Positions 47,929-59,888 of a DNA stretch of 64,000 bases are shown one piece after another; the stretch's first letter is position 1; every line of letters begins with the position of its first letter. Source of the stretch: Cladobotryum mycophilum (lineage: Eukaryota; Ascomycota; Sordariomycetes; Hypocreales; Hypocreaceae); NCBI GenBank assembly GCA_036429605.1, contig JAVFKD010000016.1, forward strand, positions 558,001 to 622,000, given 5' to 3'. A model generated the notes under the pieces. That model was given only the letters and a program-made list of their open reading frames with translations, did not search any database and was not told the DNA's origin. The translations under genes and the position numbers were made by a program.

Positions 47929-50196
47929 TTTGGGAAATAATAACCGTCAAGACTCGGCAACTAAAGAAGCGGGCGGTAACGTGATGACGGTGAGGTTGAC
48001 GCGGAAAGGAAGTTCGCGATAATTGAGCTTGCTTCTGGTGGAGTGACAATTCTTTTTTTTTTACTAGAACTTTTGTGTGCCCGTAGCGAATTGGAAATTA
48101 TGTAAGCAAATGTACTCAAGTTAGGGCAAATGGAGAGGGGAGGTGGTTGTGTTGGGCTAAGAAGAGGTGGGTAGGTATTTTAGCTTCAAGAGCTAACCCC
48201 GCATCAAGTTGGCTTTTGCCTCTCGCCATCCCTTTCCGCAGTGCTAGTCCGCCAGAGGAGTAGTCACTTTGCGATCTTTTGTCCAAAAACCCAAATGTCT
48301 TTGAGGGCTATTTCAAGTTAGTGGAGAGGCTTGCGAGCCGATCTGCATGCCCTCGTTCTGGTGGATTCGATGTTTCAACTTTCTTCGGCCTATCACGGAG
48401 CGACGTTTCCCTCGAACCAACTACCTCTTCACACAAGCTTATACTAGGACCATGCCTACGAAAGTCCCAGTGCCCCCTGTGATGACGGATGGTAGTATGG
48501 GGAATGGAACCCACGGGCAGACAATATCAAGCCAGCACCTTGTCGCTGGAGAATCTGCGGCATAGGTGTGGGCACTGCCGGCTTTGAGAGTCTCTCTGGT
48601 AGACAATGACCTTTTCCCCTACCAGAGAGGAACTTGCATGGAATTTCGAATCTTGTGGATCCCACAGCATCTTTCCTTTCGAGGTATCGTGTTGTGGCAT
48701 GTCATATCATCTCATTAGTAACGACGAGTTAACGACCGTACCCGAAGAGGAGTCAAATTGGATGATGTTCATCGACCACAATACACCACCAAACAAACAC
48801 AGAAGATCTGGCTTGTTTGCCCTGAGCCATCCCTCCATCCCTCACTTTGGTCTGCCTTTGATCACGCGGCAGACATGGCTTCAGGCTCGACGACCAGATT
48901 GCGTGTTTTGAGACATGTTGGCTTTGGCCATGCATTTGGAGCTTTCCGTCATCAACCCAGGGAATGATGCTCATGTCACATGAGAAGAGGTGTTTTTTTC
49001 TTTCGTCGACTCTACCTTTTTTTATGATGTACATTTGCAGTCATGCTTGGAGCAGTATAAATAGTTGGGTGTGCGACCCCCTCCCCACGCCGTGGAAGAA
49101 AAAAAGACTGCCGGTCAACTTATTCGACTTACTATAGCGAGACTGGCAGGCATTGTTCTTCCTCTGCGTGCTGCCCCTACTCCCCCAGCCCTTGGGCGGG
49201 GGGTTCCTAGTGTTTTTTTATTATTAGCACCCACGAAGACCAGAAAGAGTGGCATGTATGGCTTTTTACAGAGGCTTCCCCGCCAGTGGCAGCCGATGCT
49301 ATCAATGCTGGTTGCGGAAGCATATTCGTGCAATTTACGTCGATGTTATGAAGCCATACTTCACTCTTTTTCAAAAATACTGCATCTGGCAACATTTTGC
49401 AAAGACTCCAATTCGCTTGCAGGGGGTATTAGGAAACTTGCGCTTTTGCTACTTTGCCGGTGAGCGGCGATGTGAAGAGGCGCATGTTTCTCATATCTTG
49501 TGCGAGATAATTGGCACCCTTGTAGGTCTTGCTTGATGAATATCTTTTCAAATTCGTATTATGGTTCTTTAAACGTGGCCAGTGTTCATCTCTGGTGGAA
49601 CCGGGGGCGTGTTGTTTGTTTGCTGGTATGGTTATGAGATGGGTATCTATGAAGGATTGTTGGAGGGAAGAGATTACATATCCGTGGATTCTATATTCCC
49701 AGACGACTTTTGAATAATTTATACTATATGGATTTGCATCATTGCATGGTGTCTGCATCTTGTGGCTATTCTCTCCTTCTAAAGAGAAGCGGAGCATATA
49801 TATTCAAGGATTTGGTGCTTACAAACCGACGACATTTCTCATAGCTAAACCATTACAAGATACTACTTTAGAACAGGACTGTGATTCTTTCCTTTGTTCA
49901 GGGTATGAATGAGAAACTATATTCACGCAATAACTGAATTGATATTTTTTTCAGTATTGTTATCGCTGAAGACTATAACTTCATTGCCTTGACCAGATTG
50001 ATTGTGAGCATGGACTAGTGATAGTGGGGGGCCTATAATTGGCCTAGGCGATTTGATAGCAAGTTCAATGCAGCTCTTATCAAAACCCAAACCCCAAAAA
50101 TTTCCCCAAGAAAAAAAAAGTTTCTTCCTCCCACGTCCAAGCCTCACATTGTCCCCCAAAAAACACCACGCCATTGCGCCATTGCAACACACAAAA
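47929..50196. promoter_or_regulatory. 2.3 kb divergent intergenic region, no gene seen
   Basis: Upstream of both uS10 (-) and the small basic protein (+). A perfect 11-bp inverted repeat with a 16-nt loop lies at 48592-48629. Several 60-130-codon frames have no support. A T-rich stretch at 48048-48062 lies about 120 bp upstream of the uS10 start. Confidence 0.4.
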
Positions 50197-50460
50197 ATGG
50201 CACAGGGCTCAGTAAAGGTCTCGTCCAAGGCCGCGGCGCCCAAAGCGGTGCACTCAAAACGACAGGCCTCCAAGGTGGCGAAACCGAAAAAGACAAAGGT
50301 CAGCCTCGACAAGGTGAACAAGAAGTTCACGTCCCAGATGGCGGTCAAGACGGAGGCGCTGCTGGGGGAGAGGGCGGGTCACCTGGAGTTGATTGGGAAG
50401 GGGAATAAGGGGAAGAATAAGAAGTTGACGCAGAGGGGAGGGTCGAAGAAGTTTGGCTGA
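50197..50460 (+). CDS. Small basic nucleolar-type protein (UPF0390/DUF2462-like)
   Basis: Intronless, 87 aa, starting MAQGSVKVSSKAAAPKAVHS. Lys-rich throughout, ending KKLTQRGGSKKFG. The MAQG start, Lys/Ala-rich head and KKxT... tail match a small eukaryotic family (human member: Leydig cell tumour 10 kDa protein homologue) of unknown function, probably nucleolar. Recognition rests on composition, length and the MAQG start rather than a catalytic motif. The ATG context acaaaaATGG is strong. Confidence 0.75.
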   Translation: MAQGSVKVSSKAAAPKAVHSKRQASKVAKPKKTKVSLDKVNKKFTSQMAVKTEALLGERAGHLELIGKGNKGKNKKLTQRGGSKKFG

Positions 50461-50670
50461 GCGGGGGTTTATTATATGGGAGGGTGGGATTTTCGGTGAT
50501 GGAGAGGAGAAGGAGGAGGGGAATTGAAAGTGATGGAGGCTTTCTCGATGAAGAGCATGAAAAGATAATGGGTGGAATGGCAATTTTTACATACCATGGG
50601 CGATTTTCTCGAATTACACTACAAAAAGGGTTGACATCAAACCCCTCCATCTCCATCCCTCTTGGCTCCA

Positions 50671-52419
50671 TCAACACTTTTCAATATCAAACTCCCGACC
50701 CTCCGCAACATCGCTCAAAATCCTCGTCACCACCTTAAAGTCCCTCTCCACATCAACCTTCCAATTCGACACCGCCACCCTCACGGCCTTTTCGCCCTTC
50801 CAGCTCGTCCCGCTCACGTACATCTGCCTCGTGCCGTTGATCTTCTCGACCAGGACCTGGTTCAACGCCCTGTCCCTGGCTCTGAACAAGACAATCACGA
50901 AAATCTCATCAATATCGGCGGCGGCCGTGCTCTTACCACCCTCTTCCTCCTCCCCATTGGGCAGCAGCTCGTAGTGGGGGGAATCGCGCAGGAAGACGGC
51001 CAGGCGCCTGGACAGCTGGGCCATGTTGTGGAAGAGGCCGGCTAGGCCGGGGCGTCCCTCGCTGAGGAGCACGGCGTAGGCGGGGAGGGCGCGGAAGCGG
51101 CGCGAGTTTTCGATGCCGATGTTGAGCGGGGAAGGGATGCTTGCGCCGGAAGAGGAGGAGGAGGAGGAGAGGTATGCGGCGTTGGGGTTGGTGAAGATGG
51201 ATTGTAGGACGGAGGGGCTGCGGGTGAGGAACATGCCGCAGTCATATGGCTAGGAATAATAAAGTCAATGCTTTTCTTTCTCTCTTTCTTTCTTTCTTTC
51301 TTTCTTTCACAACCAGCTGGTATTGGACCTGGTGGGTTGGGATTACATACCACGTTCAAAAGCTTGTGTCCATCAACGGTGATGCTGTCTGCCAATCCGA
51401 CCCCTTCATCTCTCGTATGAAGCAACTTGTACTCATCCCGGTCCTCCAACGCTCGACTGAAGATTCCAAAGGCTTTTGTAACCAGTTAGTACCCGCGCCA
51501 ACAAACATTATGTTCAAGATTTTCATGAAAGAAAAGGAAAAAGAAGAAAGAAAAAATATAAAACGCACCTCCATCGACATGAATCCACGCCCCATACCGA
51601 TCCGCCAACTCCCTCAACCTCTTCCACTCATCAACATCATCAAGCGCATACCGCCCCGTATTAACCTCGCCCGCACTAACAGCAATAATGTTCGCCGTCC
51701 CTTCTCGCCGAAGCTCCCTTTCCACGGCATCAAGGTCCAGCTTCCATGGCTGGGCTTCACTGCGCCGCAGCTCCTTGACGGACAGTCTTCCGAGGCCGAC
51801 AATGCTAGCCGCCTTGGAAAGCGAGCTGTGCCCCGCGCTGGTCAGGACCTGAATCTCGGATACCCCAGCCTTGAGGCAGGCGGCCAAGAGACCTACTTCA
51901 CCAACACAAGTCTCCCCCCGAGCCTCTTGCCCAGGATGGCCTCCCTGCCGCACGCCAGGCCGAGGACATTACTCGCCGTCGCGCCAGTCGTAAACGTCCT
52001 ACCCTTCCACTCACCACCACCACCCAACCGCAGTAAATGAACCAGCATCTCCAGCGCCGCGTCCTCGACCTTGGTGGACACGGTCTGGGAGGGCAGATGC
52101 ACCTGGACGTTCTGGTCCATGCGCGAGACCACATTGTCCGCCCACTCGGCCAGCGGGAGGATCCCCCCGTGACGAAGCCAAAGTAGCGGCTCGACTGGGA
52201 CTGCCCGCACAGCGCGGGGACGATGTCGTCGACGATGTGCCGGGCGACCCGCTCCTGGGCTTGGCCGGCGAGGTAGGAAGGGGAAGAAGGGTCCGGCAGG
52301 GAGGACTCGGCGGCCTGGATGGTGGTCAGGGTTGGGAGGGTCGGTTTGTCGAGGGACTGCTGCTGGTGGCGCTGGAGGAGGCGAGGCTCTATGGCCTGGA
52401 GGTTGAAAAGGTCGCTCAT
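50671..52419 (-). CDS. Group II pyridoxal-phosphate decarboxylase, two apparent frameshifts
   Basis: PLP-dependent amino-acid decarboxylase of the DDC/GAD group; the substrate (aromatic amino acid, diaminobutyrate or other) cannot be read from sequence by eye. Exons (minus) are 52419-51569, 51472-51351 and 51249-50671; introns are 96 bp (TACTAAC branch) and 101 bp. Corrected length is 517 aa. It starts MSDLFNLQAIEPRLLQRHQQ. Motifs: ARHIVDDIVPALCGQSQSSR, TTGATASNVLGLACGREAI, LTSAGHSSLSKAASIVGLGR, IHVDGAFGIFSRAL and the PLP-lysine segment SITVDGHKLLNVPYDCGMFL. The frame breaks at a C6 run (52163-52168, where FGFVTGGILPLAEW is expected) and a second C6 run (51914-51919, where LGGETCVGEVGLLAA is expected). 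Each is repaired by one base. Intron 2 carries a (CTTT)n repeat. Confidence 0.88.
51271..51309. repeat. (CTTT)n microsatellite inside the second decarboxylase intron
   Basis: On the minus strand it reads as an AAAG repeat between the donor at 51350 and the acceptor at 51250. Confidence 0.8.
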
Positions 52420-53224
52420 TTGGCTTGGTTTGATGGTTTTGAGTTTGCACTTTGAATACGTAAATGGCCCTGGAAGCTTATGAGTTGGAGTGTTGTCTTT
52501 TGGTTGTTTGAGATGTTGCGAGTTTGAACTTTCATATATAATAACTTGTGTACTTCACTCCGAGAACCGGCGCACATTCCAAGTTTCTAAAGAGTAAGCT
52601 ACCCCACTAACTTAGCACTTAAGCCTAGACACCGCTGTTCAAGACCAAAGTTTGTCACAATGGGCATTTGATTCGAAGGTTGGTGATGCCAAGTAGGTAG
52701 TTCTGGCGTAATCAGATGGGGAAAAGGGGGGCAAGAGGGGGAAGTTTATCAGATTGCACCAATTGAACAAGACAGAAAAACGTAGAGAACATGTTATCCC
52801 ATGGGGATATCTAACAAGGTCATTCGAATAACCTAATGGTTTATGTCAATAATTCCACAAAAAAAAGAATAAGCGCCAATAATTCCAACACTTTGGTCTG
52901 GGTCTAGTTCCCCTTCGATCGCAAAGTCCTGCCCTCCTCCCTCTACCATCCATCTATCAAGTCCAAGCGATGCTGACTGCTTTCAACCACTGTCCCCAAA
53001 GAGGTTATAATCTCCCGCTCATGCCGCATTGCCCGATCATTGCCGCTCCTCCCATTGCGCATAGCTCGTCTGATGTTTTCCCATATATGCTCCCCCCCTT
53101 TCCCCTCTAAAAAAAAAAGAAAGAGTCTAGGCTTCGCACAACAGTCTGTGTGGTTCTGTTCCTCCTCTCTGTAGTTCTATTCGTTTGTTTGTTTGTTCTG
53201 TGTTGTTTCGTATGGAAGATGATT
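52420..53224. other. 0.8 kb intergenic region, no gene seen
   Basis: Between the decarboxylase start and the cytochrome b5 stop. AT-rich with short C- and A-runs. Confidence 0.4.
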
Positions 53225-53682
53225 TTACAACTTGGCAGCCTCGGCAACGGTGCCAATCTTGTATTTCTCGCCATACTTGCCGAGGACGTGCTCGTTGTGG
53301 TACTTGTGAAACGGCTTAGTCGCGTCCTTGCCGTAGAATCGCTTCAGGACCTTTTCGCCGCCGGGGTGCTCGTCCTTGAACTCTGCGAAGCAACACGTGT
53401 TAGTAGATGCCAATTCAAGCCAAAGCTAGTGTTCAAGTGTAGAAGATGCTGTCCCAGCGATCGAGCGACATGCGTCTCGGAGAATCGAAAAATGGTAGAA
53501 AAGTCGCCAGATAACAACCGAGCTCCAAGAGCGGCGCAGATTCAACCATGGAGGGGAGACAGGAATGGAGGTTTCAACGTACTGGTAACATCAAAGACAC
53601 CACCATCAACAATCAACCAGAAGCCACTCTCAGCATCCTTGTGCTTAGCAACCTCGGCAACGGTGAACTTTTGATCAGACAT
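53225..53682 (-). CDS. Short soluble-type cytochrome b5
   Basis: Heme-binding electron carrier. Exons (minus) are 53682-53583 and 53382-53225; the intron is 200 bp (GTACGT...TTCGCAG), phase 1. The product is 85 aa. It starts MSDQKFTVAEVAKHKDAESG. The first heme ligand is the His of KFKDEHPGGEKVLKRF. The second lies in the FHKYHNEHVLGKYG stretch. The protein stops right after the heme domain (KIGTVAEAAKL) and has no C-terminal membrane anchor, unlike the ~120-140-residue microsomal b5. It may act as a soluble carrier. The partner is unknown. Confidence 0.92.
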
Positions 53683-54358
53683 CTTGTCGGTTATATATTA
53701 AGATAGATAGGTATCTCAAACGTGGAAAAAAAACTGAAAACGTCTACAGAGTATAGTTTCGTCTAAAGCGCGCAGAAATGCTCAAAGCAAAGATTCAAAA
53801 AGATGGAGAGAGAAACAAAAAGAGGGCGTCGGTTGGCAAAGAGAGAGAAGAAATAAAGAAAACCAGAGAAGAGCGCTGACCGAAATGGCGGGTCCGGGGG
53901 TCTGACCTTTACCTCGGCTCGGCAGGGGAAACGCGAGCGCTGAAGCAACCCCCGGATTTCAGGGGAGGTCTTAGTGACAAGAGTGCGCACCTATAGGAAG
54001 CCGCCGATTTCCAAGACTGTTTGCAGAGCCTCGGACATTCATGGCCCCATAGTAGTTATTAATCACATCATAGTCTAGGTGATCAGATCAAGCCATTTGT
54101 ATCTCTAAATATGTGTATGCGAATATACACAGATAGCATGTAGTGTAAATGGTATCAGTACCATGCCGAGTGTTTGTTCTCGACAGATGCCAATCGTTGC
54201 ATCTATGCTTGCCTCCACCACAATCCTATTCCTGTCACATGCTTCATTCCACTCCGTATCGCCTCCGGTCATCATCTCATATCTCATATCCTACCCATGA
54301 CATGGCCATTTCCAGCTATTAATAATCAAGATACGCATTGTACGCATAACGCTTCACA
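53683..54358. other. 0.7 kb intergenic region, no gene seen
   Basis: Between the cytochrome b5 start and the OMA1-like stop. One ACTCCGTA at 54251-54258. Confidence 0.4.
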
Positions 54359-55678
54359 TCATACTTGTACTTCAACCACCGTCACCGGACCTCCTCTTCT
54401 CAGGGCTGCCCTGAATCTGTCCGCAAACGCCATGGTGCCTCTGCAGTCGCTCTCCGTGCGCTTCTTCATCGCCTCGGGCAGCCATTCACTAATTTTGGCA
54501 ATTCTATTCTCGTTCTGCATCCAGAATTAGCCAGCGTGTTCCCTCGCTTGTATCTCGAGATGTAGAATATCTTACCGATGGATGTGTGCTCAGCATCTCT
54601 GGCACCTCTTGGCCTCCGGATTTTTGAATCGATTCCATCCTCTGCCAAAACCCTACCGCCTGTCGCGGATCGTAGCATGCCTCGGCCATCATCATTAAGC
54701 CAATGTAGTCCGCCTCGCTCTCCTGTTTTCGTCCCATCGGGAGGTAGAACAGTAGGTCCTGAAGATAGTAGCCACCTATCAAGTTCCACAACCCAAACAG
54801 AGCAAGACCTGGCAACGCGCCGGCGAGGAAAAAGAGACTGCCGGCCGTGAGATTTCCAACCCAGGCGGCAGATAGTCGCTCGGCGGCGTGCGAGGCCGTG
54901 TTGTGGGCGATTTCGTGCCCGAGGACAGCGGCGAGTGCGTCTTCGCTTCGGCAAACGTTCAGGATGCCGCTATGGACGAACACCTTGCCTCCGGGAATAA
55001 CAAAGGCATTGGCGGTTCCTAGAGCGCTCCTAGTTAGTGTGTGTATATAGGAAAGAAAATAGTACGAGCTTGCGACCGCAAAAATTCGAGGACCAACGTA
55101 CGACTATCCGCAATCACCCGAACCTCCCAGTTCAAGTCCTCCATTCCGCTCACCGGGATCAGCCTCTTCATGACTCTCTTGACAAGCATCGTCCTCGGGT
55201 CCCAATCGGATAGGAAGTGCCCTCCTTGCTCCTCCACTTGCTGGATGATTTGGTCGGCAGCCCTCGAGTAGGCTCTCGCGACCAGTGTATCCGATAGGAA
55301 ATTGAACCTCCGGCGGCCTGTTACGGGCACCGTCTGTGAGTTGTATAGATAAAACGCTACTGCGGCGAGGACCGTGGCGATGACGAGGGCACGCGAATTG
55401 CGCCCTCTACCCGCGGAAGTGAACTTGCTCGCAATGGCATCTGGTACGAGTGGTCGAGCATTGCGAAGTTGTTCGTGAGGATCGCCATTCTGCGATTGTC
55501 GAGGCGCCGATTGCCATAGGCTGCGATGGTGACCGAGCGGGTTGTGAATGGCGACTTTCGAAATTAGGACAGCTCGCGGGGGAAGTAGTATGACGCCATT
55601 CGGAGTGGCATGCCGAGCAACTACCCGCAACCGGATGCTCAGACCGCGAGGCCCAACAATCCGGCGTGGAAGGAACAT
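54359..55678 (-). CDS. OMA1: OMA1-like mitochondrial inner-membrane metallopeptidase (M48)
   Basis: Stress-activated zinc protease of mitochondrial quality control. Exons (minus) are 55678-55102, 55018-54576 and 54514-54359; introns are 83 and 61 bp. The product is 391 aa. The ATG at 55678 gives MFLPRRIVGPRGLSIRLRVV, an arginine-rich presequence without acidic residues. A membrane helix follows (ALVIATVLAAVAFYLY). The peptidase domain has ANAFVIPGGKVFVHSGIL, the zinc motif AVLGHEIAHNTASHAAER, a hydrophobic segment (AGSLFFLAGALPGLALFGLW) and the third ligand in RKQESEADYIGLMMMAEA. The conserved THPS precedes the last intron. The order of elements is that of Oma1 rather than Ste24. Confidence 0.92.
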
Positions 55679-56111
55679 GACGGTAAGTAAATTAGAGAGG
55701 GAAGGATCCCCCAGCTGATGCCTCGAGGATTGGCGTAGCTGGGGGAGGCTTGGCTCGTGGGATGGAAGGAAAGGGAGTGTAAGCAAGTGGAAGTGGGATG
55801 GGGCGAGATAAGATAACGACTGCTGGTGGTAGCTTGGAAGCTTGAGCTTGGAAATTATGATACCCTGTGATAATAATTGGTATTAATAGCACTGTGCTAA
55901 CGGTGATACCCCAAAACTCGCTACTGTATTTATGATTTAATAAGTCAAAGTAATTATATATATATTTAATTGGCTCTATTTCCTTTTTTGTCTCTTTGGA
56001 TTATGAAATCCACATCCTGGCGGATTAGCTAACTTTTTTCTACTCTATTCGCGTGTCTTCCACTGCGAGACTTTTTATTTTTATTTTTATTTTTATTATT
56101 TTATTTTTATA
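55679..56111. other. AT-rich intergenic region, no gene seen
   Basis: Contains TA-rich sequence near 55.92-55.98 kb and a (TTTTTA)n repeat directly behind the stop codon of the next minus-strand gene. Confidence 0.4.
56072..56110. repeat. (TTTTTA)n repeat
   Basis: About six units abutting the stop codon at 56112. On the minus strand it reads TAAAAA and would lie at the start of the 3' UTR. Confidence 0.8.
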
Positions 56112-57421
56112 TCATTCCATTGTCGGTTCCCTTTGTTCCAAGCCGAGTCCGCTCCAATCAGTGTCAGGGTCACCCAACCGTCTAAAGACCCAGTGAAAGA
56201 GGGATTTGTAGTCTGGCTTTTGCCTAAAGACTTCCACGACCGCTACGAGGTCCATGAATTCAAAGTGTGCGTATGACATCTGGAACTCTTCCCGCCCGAC
56301 GAAATATCCTGGAATAATGTGAGTTGTTAGGGTCCCCCTGATCCCAAAAAGGAAGAAAAAGTAAGAAGAAGAAAAGAAGAAGAAGAAGAAAAAACAGATT
56401 GATGACTAGAAGAATTAGGGGTACGCTTCAATTTTTATTTTGTTTACCACATACCTCTTGCAAGGTCCCTTTCTAGTAGAACGAGCAAGGCTCTCGACAA
56501 ACGGGCCATGGCTCCTTTGGTCCCGAAGAAAAGGTTGGCGCAGATGGCATGAATGTCCGTCATGAAGGCATCCGCCATGGTGCCATCCTCCAACTTTTCC
56601 GGCCAATACTTGGTCCCTATTTTGCGAAGCGGTCGCTTCAGTGCGCTCAACACGGCCCGGTCGGCGGGCATTGTATTGTAAACATTGTTCATGGCCGCAC
56701 GGAGAGGCCACTTTCTCTTCCAACCGTCCTCGCTCACCTGGGCCGAGTATTCCATTGCCATGGACGGGACCCGGCAATCCAGCCACGCGAAATGGCTGGT
56801 CCTGAATGGATCCAGCTGGATGGCTTCCATGACCATGAACGCCTTGCTATTCCACGCTCCCCACGAATGAGGCTCGCCATAGGGGCCACCCGTCAGCGGG
56901 GACAGCTCAGCCTGGCGCCCGTAGAATACGTCCTTCCGTCCCTTCAAGTGCGGCATATCCCACGGGGTGCTATAGTGATCAAGGACGAGCACGTTTGTGA
57001 GGTTACGCATGGCCTCTGCATAGTTACCTGGAGGCACGAAAACCACGAGATACTGGCTCACAGCCGCTAATAGCTTGAGTCCGTCTAGGTAGGCGTCATT
57101 TTCTCGCCAAAACGTGCCGCTGCTGTTGGCGCGAACCAGGTTTTCTCCGGGGGGAGGGAAAAAGCCAGATACGACCGTCGTAGATGGTTCTGTTCTCGGG
57201 CTGATGTCAAAGTTGGGGACTGGCAGATATTCATTGACCAAATCGATGGCCTCGCTCATCCCAGACGAAGGTGCGCGTAACTTGAGACGGAGCTCTTTAG
57301 GCAAGGCTGTCTCCCTATCATGTGATGTGATGGCTGTTGTTGCTGCTCCAGAACTGAATCTGTAAACGTGTGTTATCAGCACCAACAGAAGGAAGCTGAA
57401 AAGAAAGCTCTTCCGAGCCAT
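56112..57421 (-). CDS. Signal-anchored protein, possible HtrL/YibB-type glycosyltransferase-like fold
   Basis: Exons (minus) are 57421-56455 and 56308-56112; the intron is 146 bp and purine-rich on the plus strand, phase 1. The product is 387 aa. The N-terminus MARKSFLFSFLLLVLITHVY is a signal peptide or signal anchor, so the protein enters the secretory pathway. Segments that may be core: TTVVSGFFPPPGENLVRANS, LVVFVPPGNYAEAMRNL, SKAFMVMEAIQLDPFRTSHF, AWLDCRVPS, and after the intron YFVGREEFQMSYAHFEFMDL and DPDTDWSGLGLEQREP. The layout (TTVVSGFF early, LDxxxSxxFAWLDC in the middle, FxGxxE late) reminds me of the HtrL_YibB family. I hold this loosely. One NSSG sequon suggests a lumenal domain. 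Confidence 0.72.
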
Positions 57422-59888
57422 TAGATGTTATAGAGAAATGTAGATGCTATAGGACGTGAAGCGGTTAGGCAGTACGGTACTGTGAGGTGTATTAATCTTT
57501 ACTCTTCGAGCGGTTGTCATTATCAGCAGGGACGTGGGGATATATCTTTTTCATCCTTTTGTTTATTCAGTTTTTTTCTTTTTTCTTTCTTTTTCCGTCT
57601 TCATTTTCCCCTTTCTCCTTTTAGCTGAGTTAGCCTGGCGCACTGTTTTTCGTGTTTTCCTAGTCAGATTTTTTTTGTCTGACTTCAGCTGGTCTTAAAA
57701 TCTTACCAAAATCGCATCTTTGCTTATCACGGCCTAGTATATTGAGGTTATCACAATGGTGCTGCGACTGTAGTGATATGGAGTTTTGGGGGTTTTGGGG
57801 TGGATGGATGGCATGGCATAGAGGGAGGGAGGGAGGAGGAGGGTGTGTGATAGGTGCTATTACTACATATGGGTAAGGGGGATGAGATGATGGTAGGCAA
57901 GGGAAACAATAAGAGAGACACAGATGACGGGACAGTAATAATAGCAGAGACACAAAAACGATGCGGTAGGAATATGATTGCGAATGTCTGGGGAAAGGAA
58001 CTAAGCGAGCGTCAGTGTCAAGGCGGATAAATCTCCCGAGTGTCGGCTATCGACCCATTCGGCAGTATGACACGAGGGCACATGTTTTTTTCTTCTTTTC
58101 TTCTTCTCCTTTTTGCCACCAAAAGAACGTTCGCACAAGCCATATCAAAAAAAAGTAAGAGGTGTCAAGATAAAAAAAAAAGTACGTGCGTGAAAGATGA
58201 GGTTGCAAAAAAAAAAAAAAAAAAAAAAAACATGTGCATCGAAAGTGGTTCGTTCCATCACGCGTCAAAAAGGGGAGAGGAGGGTAGAGAGTCTCTCTCT
58301 ATTTTTTTCTCTTCCCTTTCTTCGAAGAGCCAGCTAATTTTCTTACAAGTGGAAGCAAACATTCTATTTTTCCGTCTCAAGCATAACACTCATGTGCTCA
58401 AACCTATCCCAAGAAGAGTGCGCCCGGTCATAAGGAAGACGTCAAATGGAGTAAATGGTTGCATTAATAATGTTAAGTTCAAATGTCACCTGAATGTTGT
58501 GGTGGTGGGCTTGATAGATGGTCTCGTACCACACACGCAAATACACGACAGTGTATCTCTAGTGGCATAAAACGGTGTTATCTTGATTACTACTGCCTAC
58601 CTAGTAGTAGTTACTTCCAAAGTCTGTAGATGACGTAGGTATACCAAAAGTTTCCTCTTTCAAACATGCATAACATCATCGTTAGCCTTTCTACCAAAGC
58701 CAAGTTATCATGACACGCAATTCACCACCCTCTTACTCAACGCCAAAATATAACTACCCTCCCCTCTACCTCACGATACGTACACATAAAGTACGTGAGA
58801 TACACGACTCGCATACCAGATCTAGGTACTTACCACGCAGGGGAAGAAAAACACCATCCATCTGGCTATCGTAATTTGTATGTTGTGACCGGGCGGTCTT
58901 TTTCCCCATGATCTGCCTACTACCTTAGTATACCTGTACCTAGTAGTTACCACCTCTTGATCAGAACATCCCATTCCCCCATTCCCTCACTCATCCTTCC
59001 CTCATCCTTCCATCCTCCCTCCTCTCCCTGCGCCCCCTCTCCTCCCCACCCTCTTCTTCTCAACCTAACGAATAAGCAAACGAGGCGAAACCCCTCTCAA
59101 AACAAAAACCAAAAAAAAAAAAACGTTCATGCATATGAACGATACCCGGCACTGCCGGTGTTACCCACAACAAAATAACAGAAGGGAGGTCTTGAAACAT
59201 TTTGTGTTGCCTGGAACCAAAATGTCCCTTGTATTTTGCCTCCATAAACAGGCATGGGATACTCTATATATATATATAACTTTTGTGGCCTGAAATTGCA
59301 TGAATGAATGCAATAGTCCTACCATGTACCTAGGTAGGCAATAACCAAGAACCACGGTATAGGTACGGAGTACATTCTATGCTACAAATCCTTACAGTCA
59401 TCCATGGATTCTAGTTTACGTGTCTGCTCGGTTAGCAAACAGCCTGTTGTGTAGCCAAAAAGTCTCCGAGGAAGGAACGCACTTGCTGTCATAGCCCCGA
59501 AGCAACACCCCCAGTGTCATAGATCACGCAACCCCAGTTCCAGTTTCTATAAGTCAGGATGCCTTAATAATTCCCGTCGCTGACAGTCAGTGCCACCCAT
59601 ACGTCTCTATGTCTGTCTGTCCTTCTGTCTGACAAGCTGCTTCACCCCAACGCTCTCACCGTCATCAGCTAGCAACCTGCTTAGGTGCCTTCCATGACTA
59701 TAAATAGATAATTCCCCCATGAACAATAAGAAACTGAATTATTCATCATACCTTCACTTCTTCTTTAACCTTTTCTCCATTACATCGCCGATATCAAAAC
59801 ACCGCACACCATTTTCCCAAACTCAAGGAAACCAGTCCCACAACATCCATCTCTCTCTCCCCCTCCCAAAAAAAAAACCTCCTTCATC
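57422..59888. promoter_or_regulatory. 2.5 kb divergent intergenic region, no gene seen
   Basis: Between the signal-anchored protein (-) and the cupin gene (+). Holds a poly-A run of 24 at 58207-58230, T- and A-rich low-complexity sequence, and a dense group of TACCTAG/CTAGGTA steps from 58.59 to 59.37 kb. The last 120 bp before the cupin start are C/T/A-rich. Confidence 0.4.
58207..58230. repeat. Poly-A run (24)
   Basis: Uninterrupted A run followed by CATGTGC. Confidence 0.85.

Noticed and set aside
51246..52040. 264-codon open frame on the plus strand
   Set aside because: It is antisense to the PLP decarboxylase exons and introns; the minus strand shows clear family motifs and splice sites.
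58040..58570. 176-codon plus-strand frame
   Set aside because: Driven by a poly-A run (Lys repeat) and T-rich sequence; no protein signal outside the low-complexity part.
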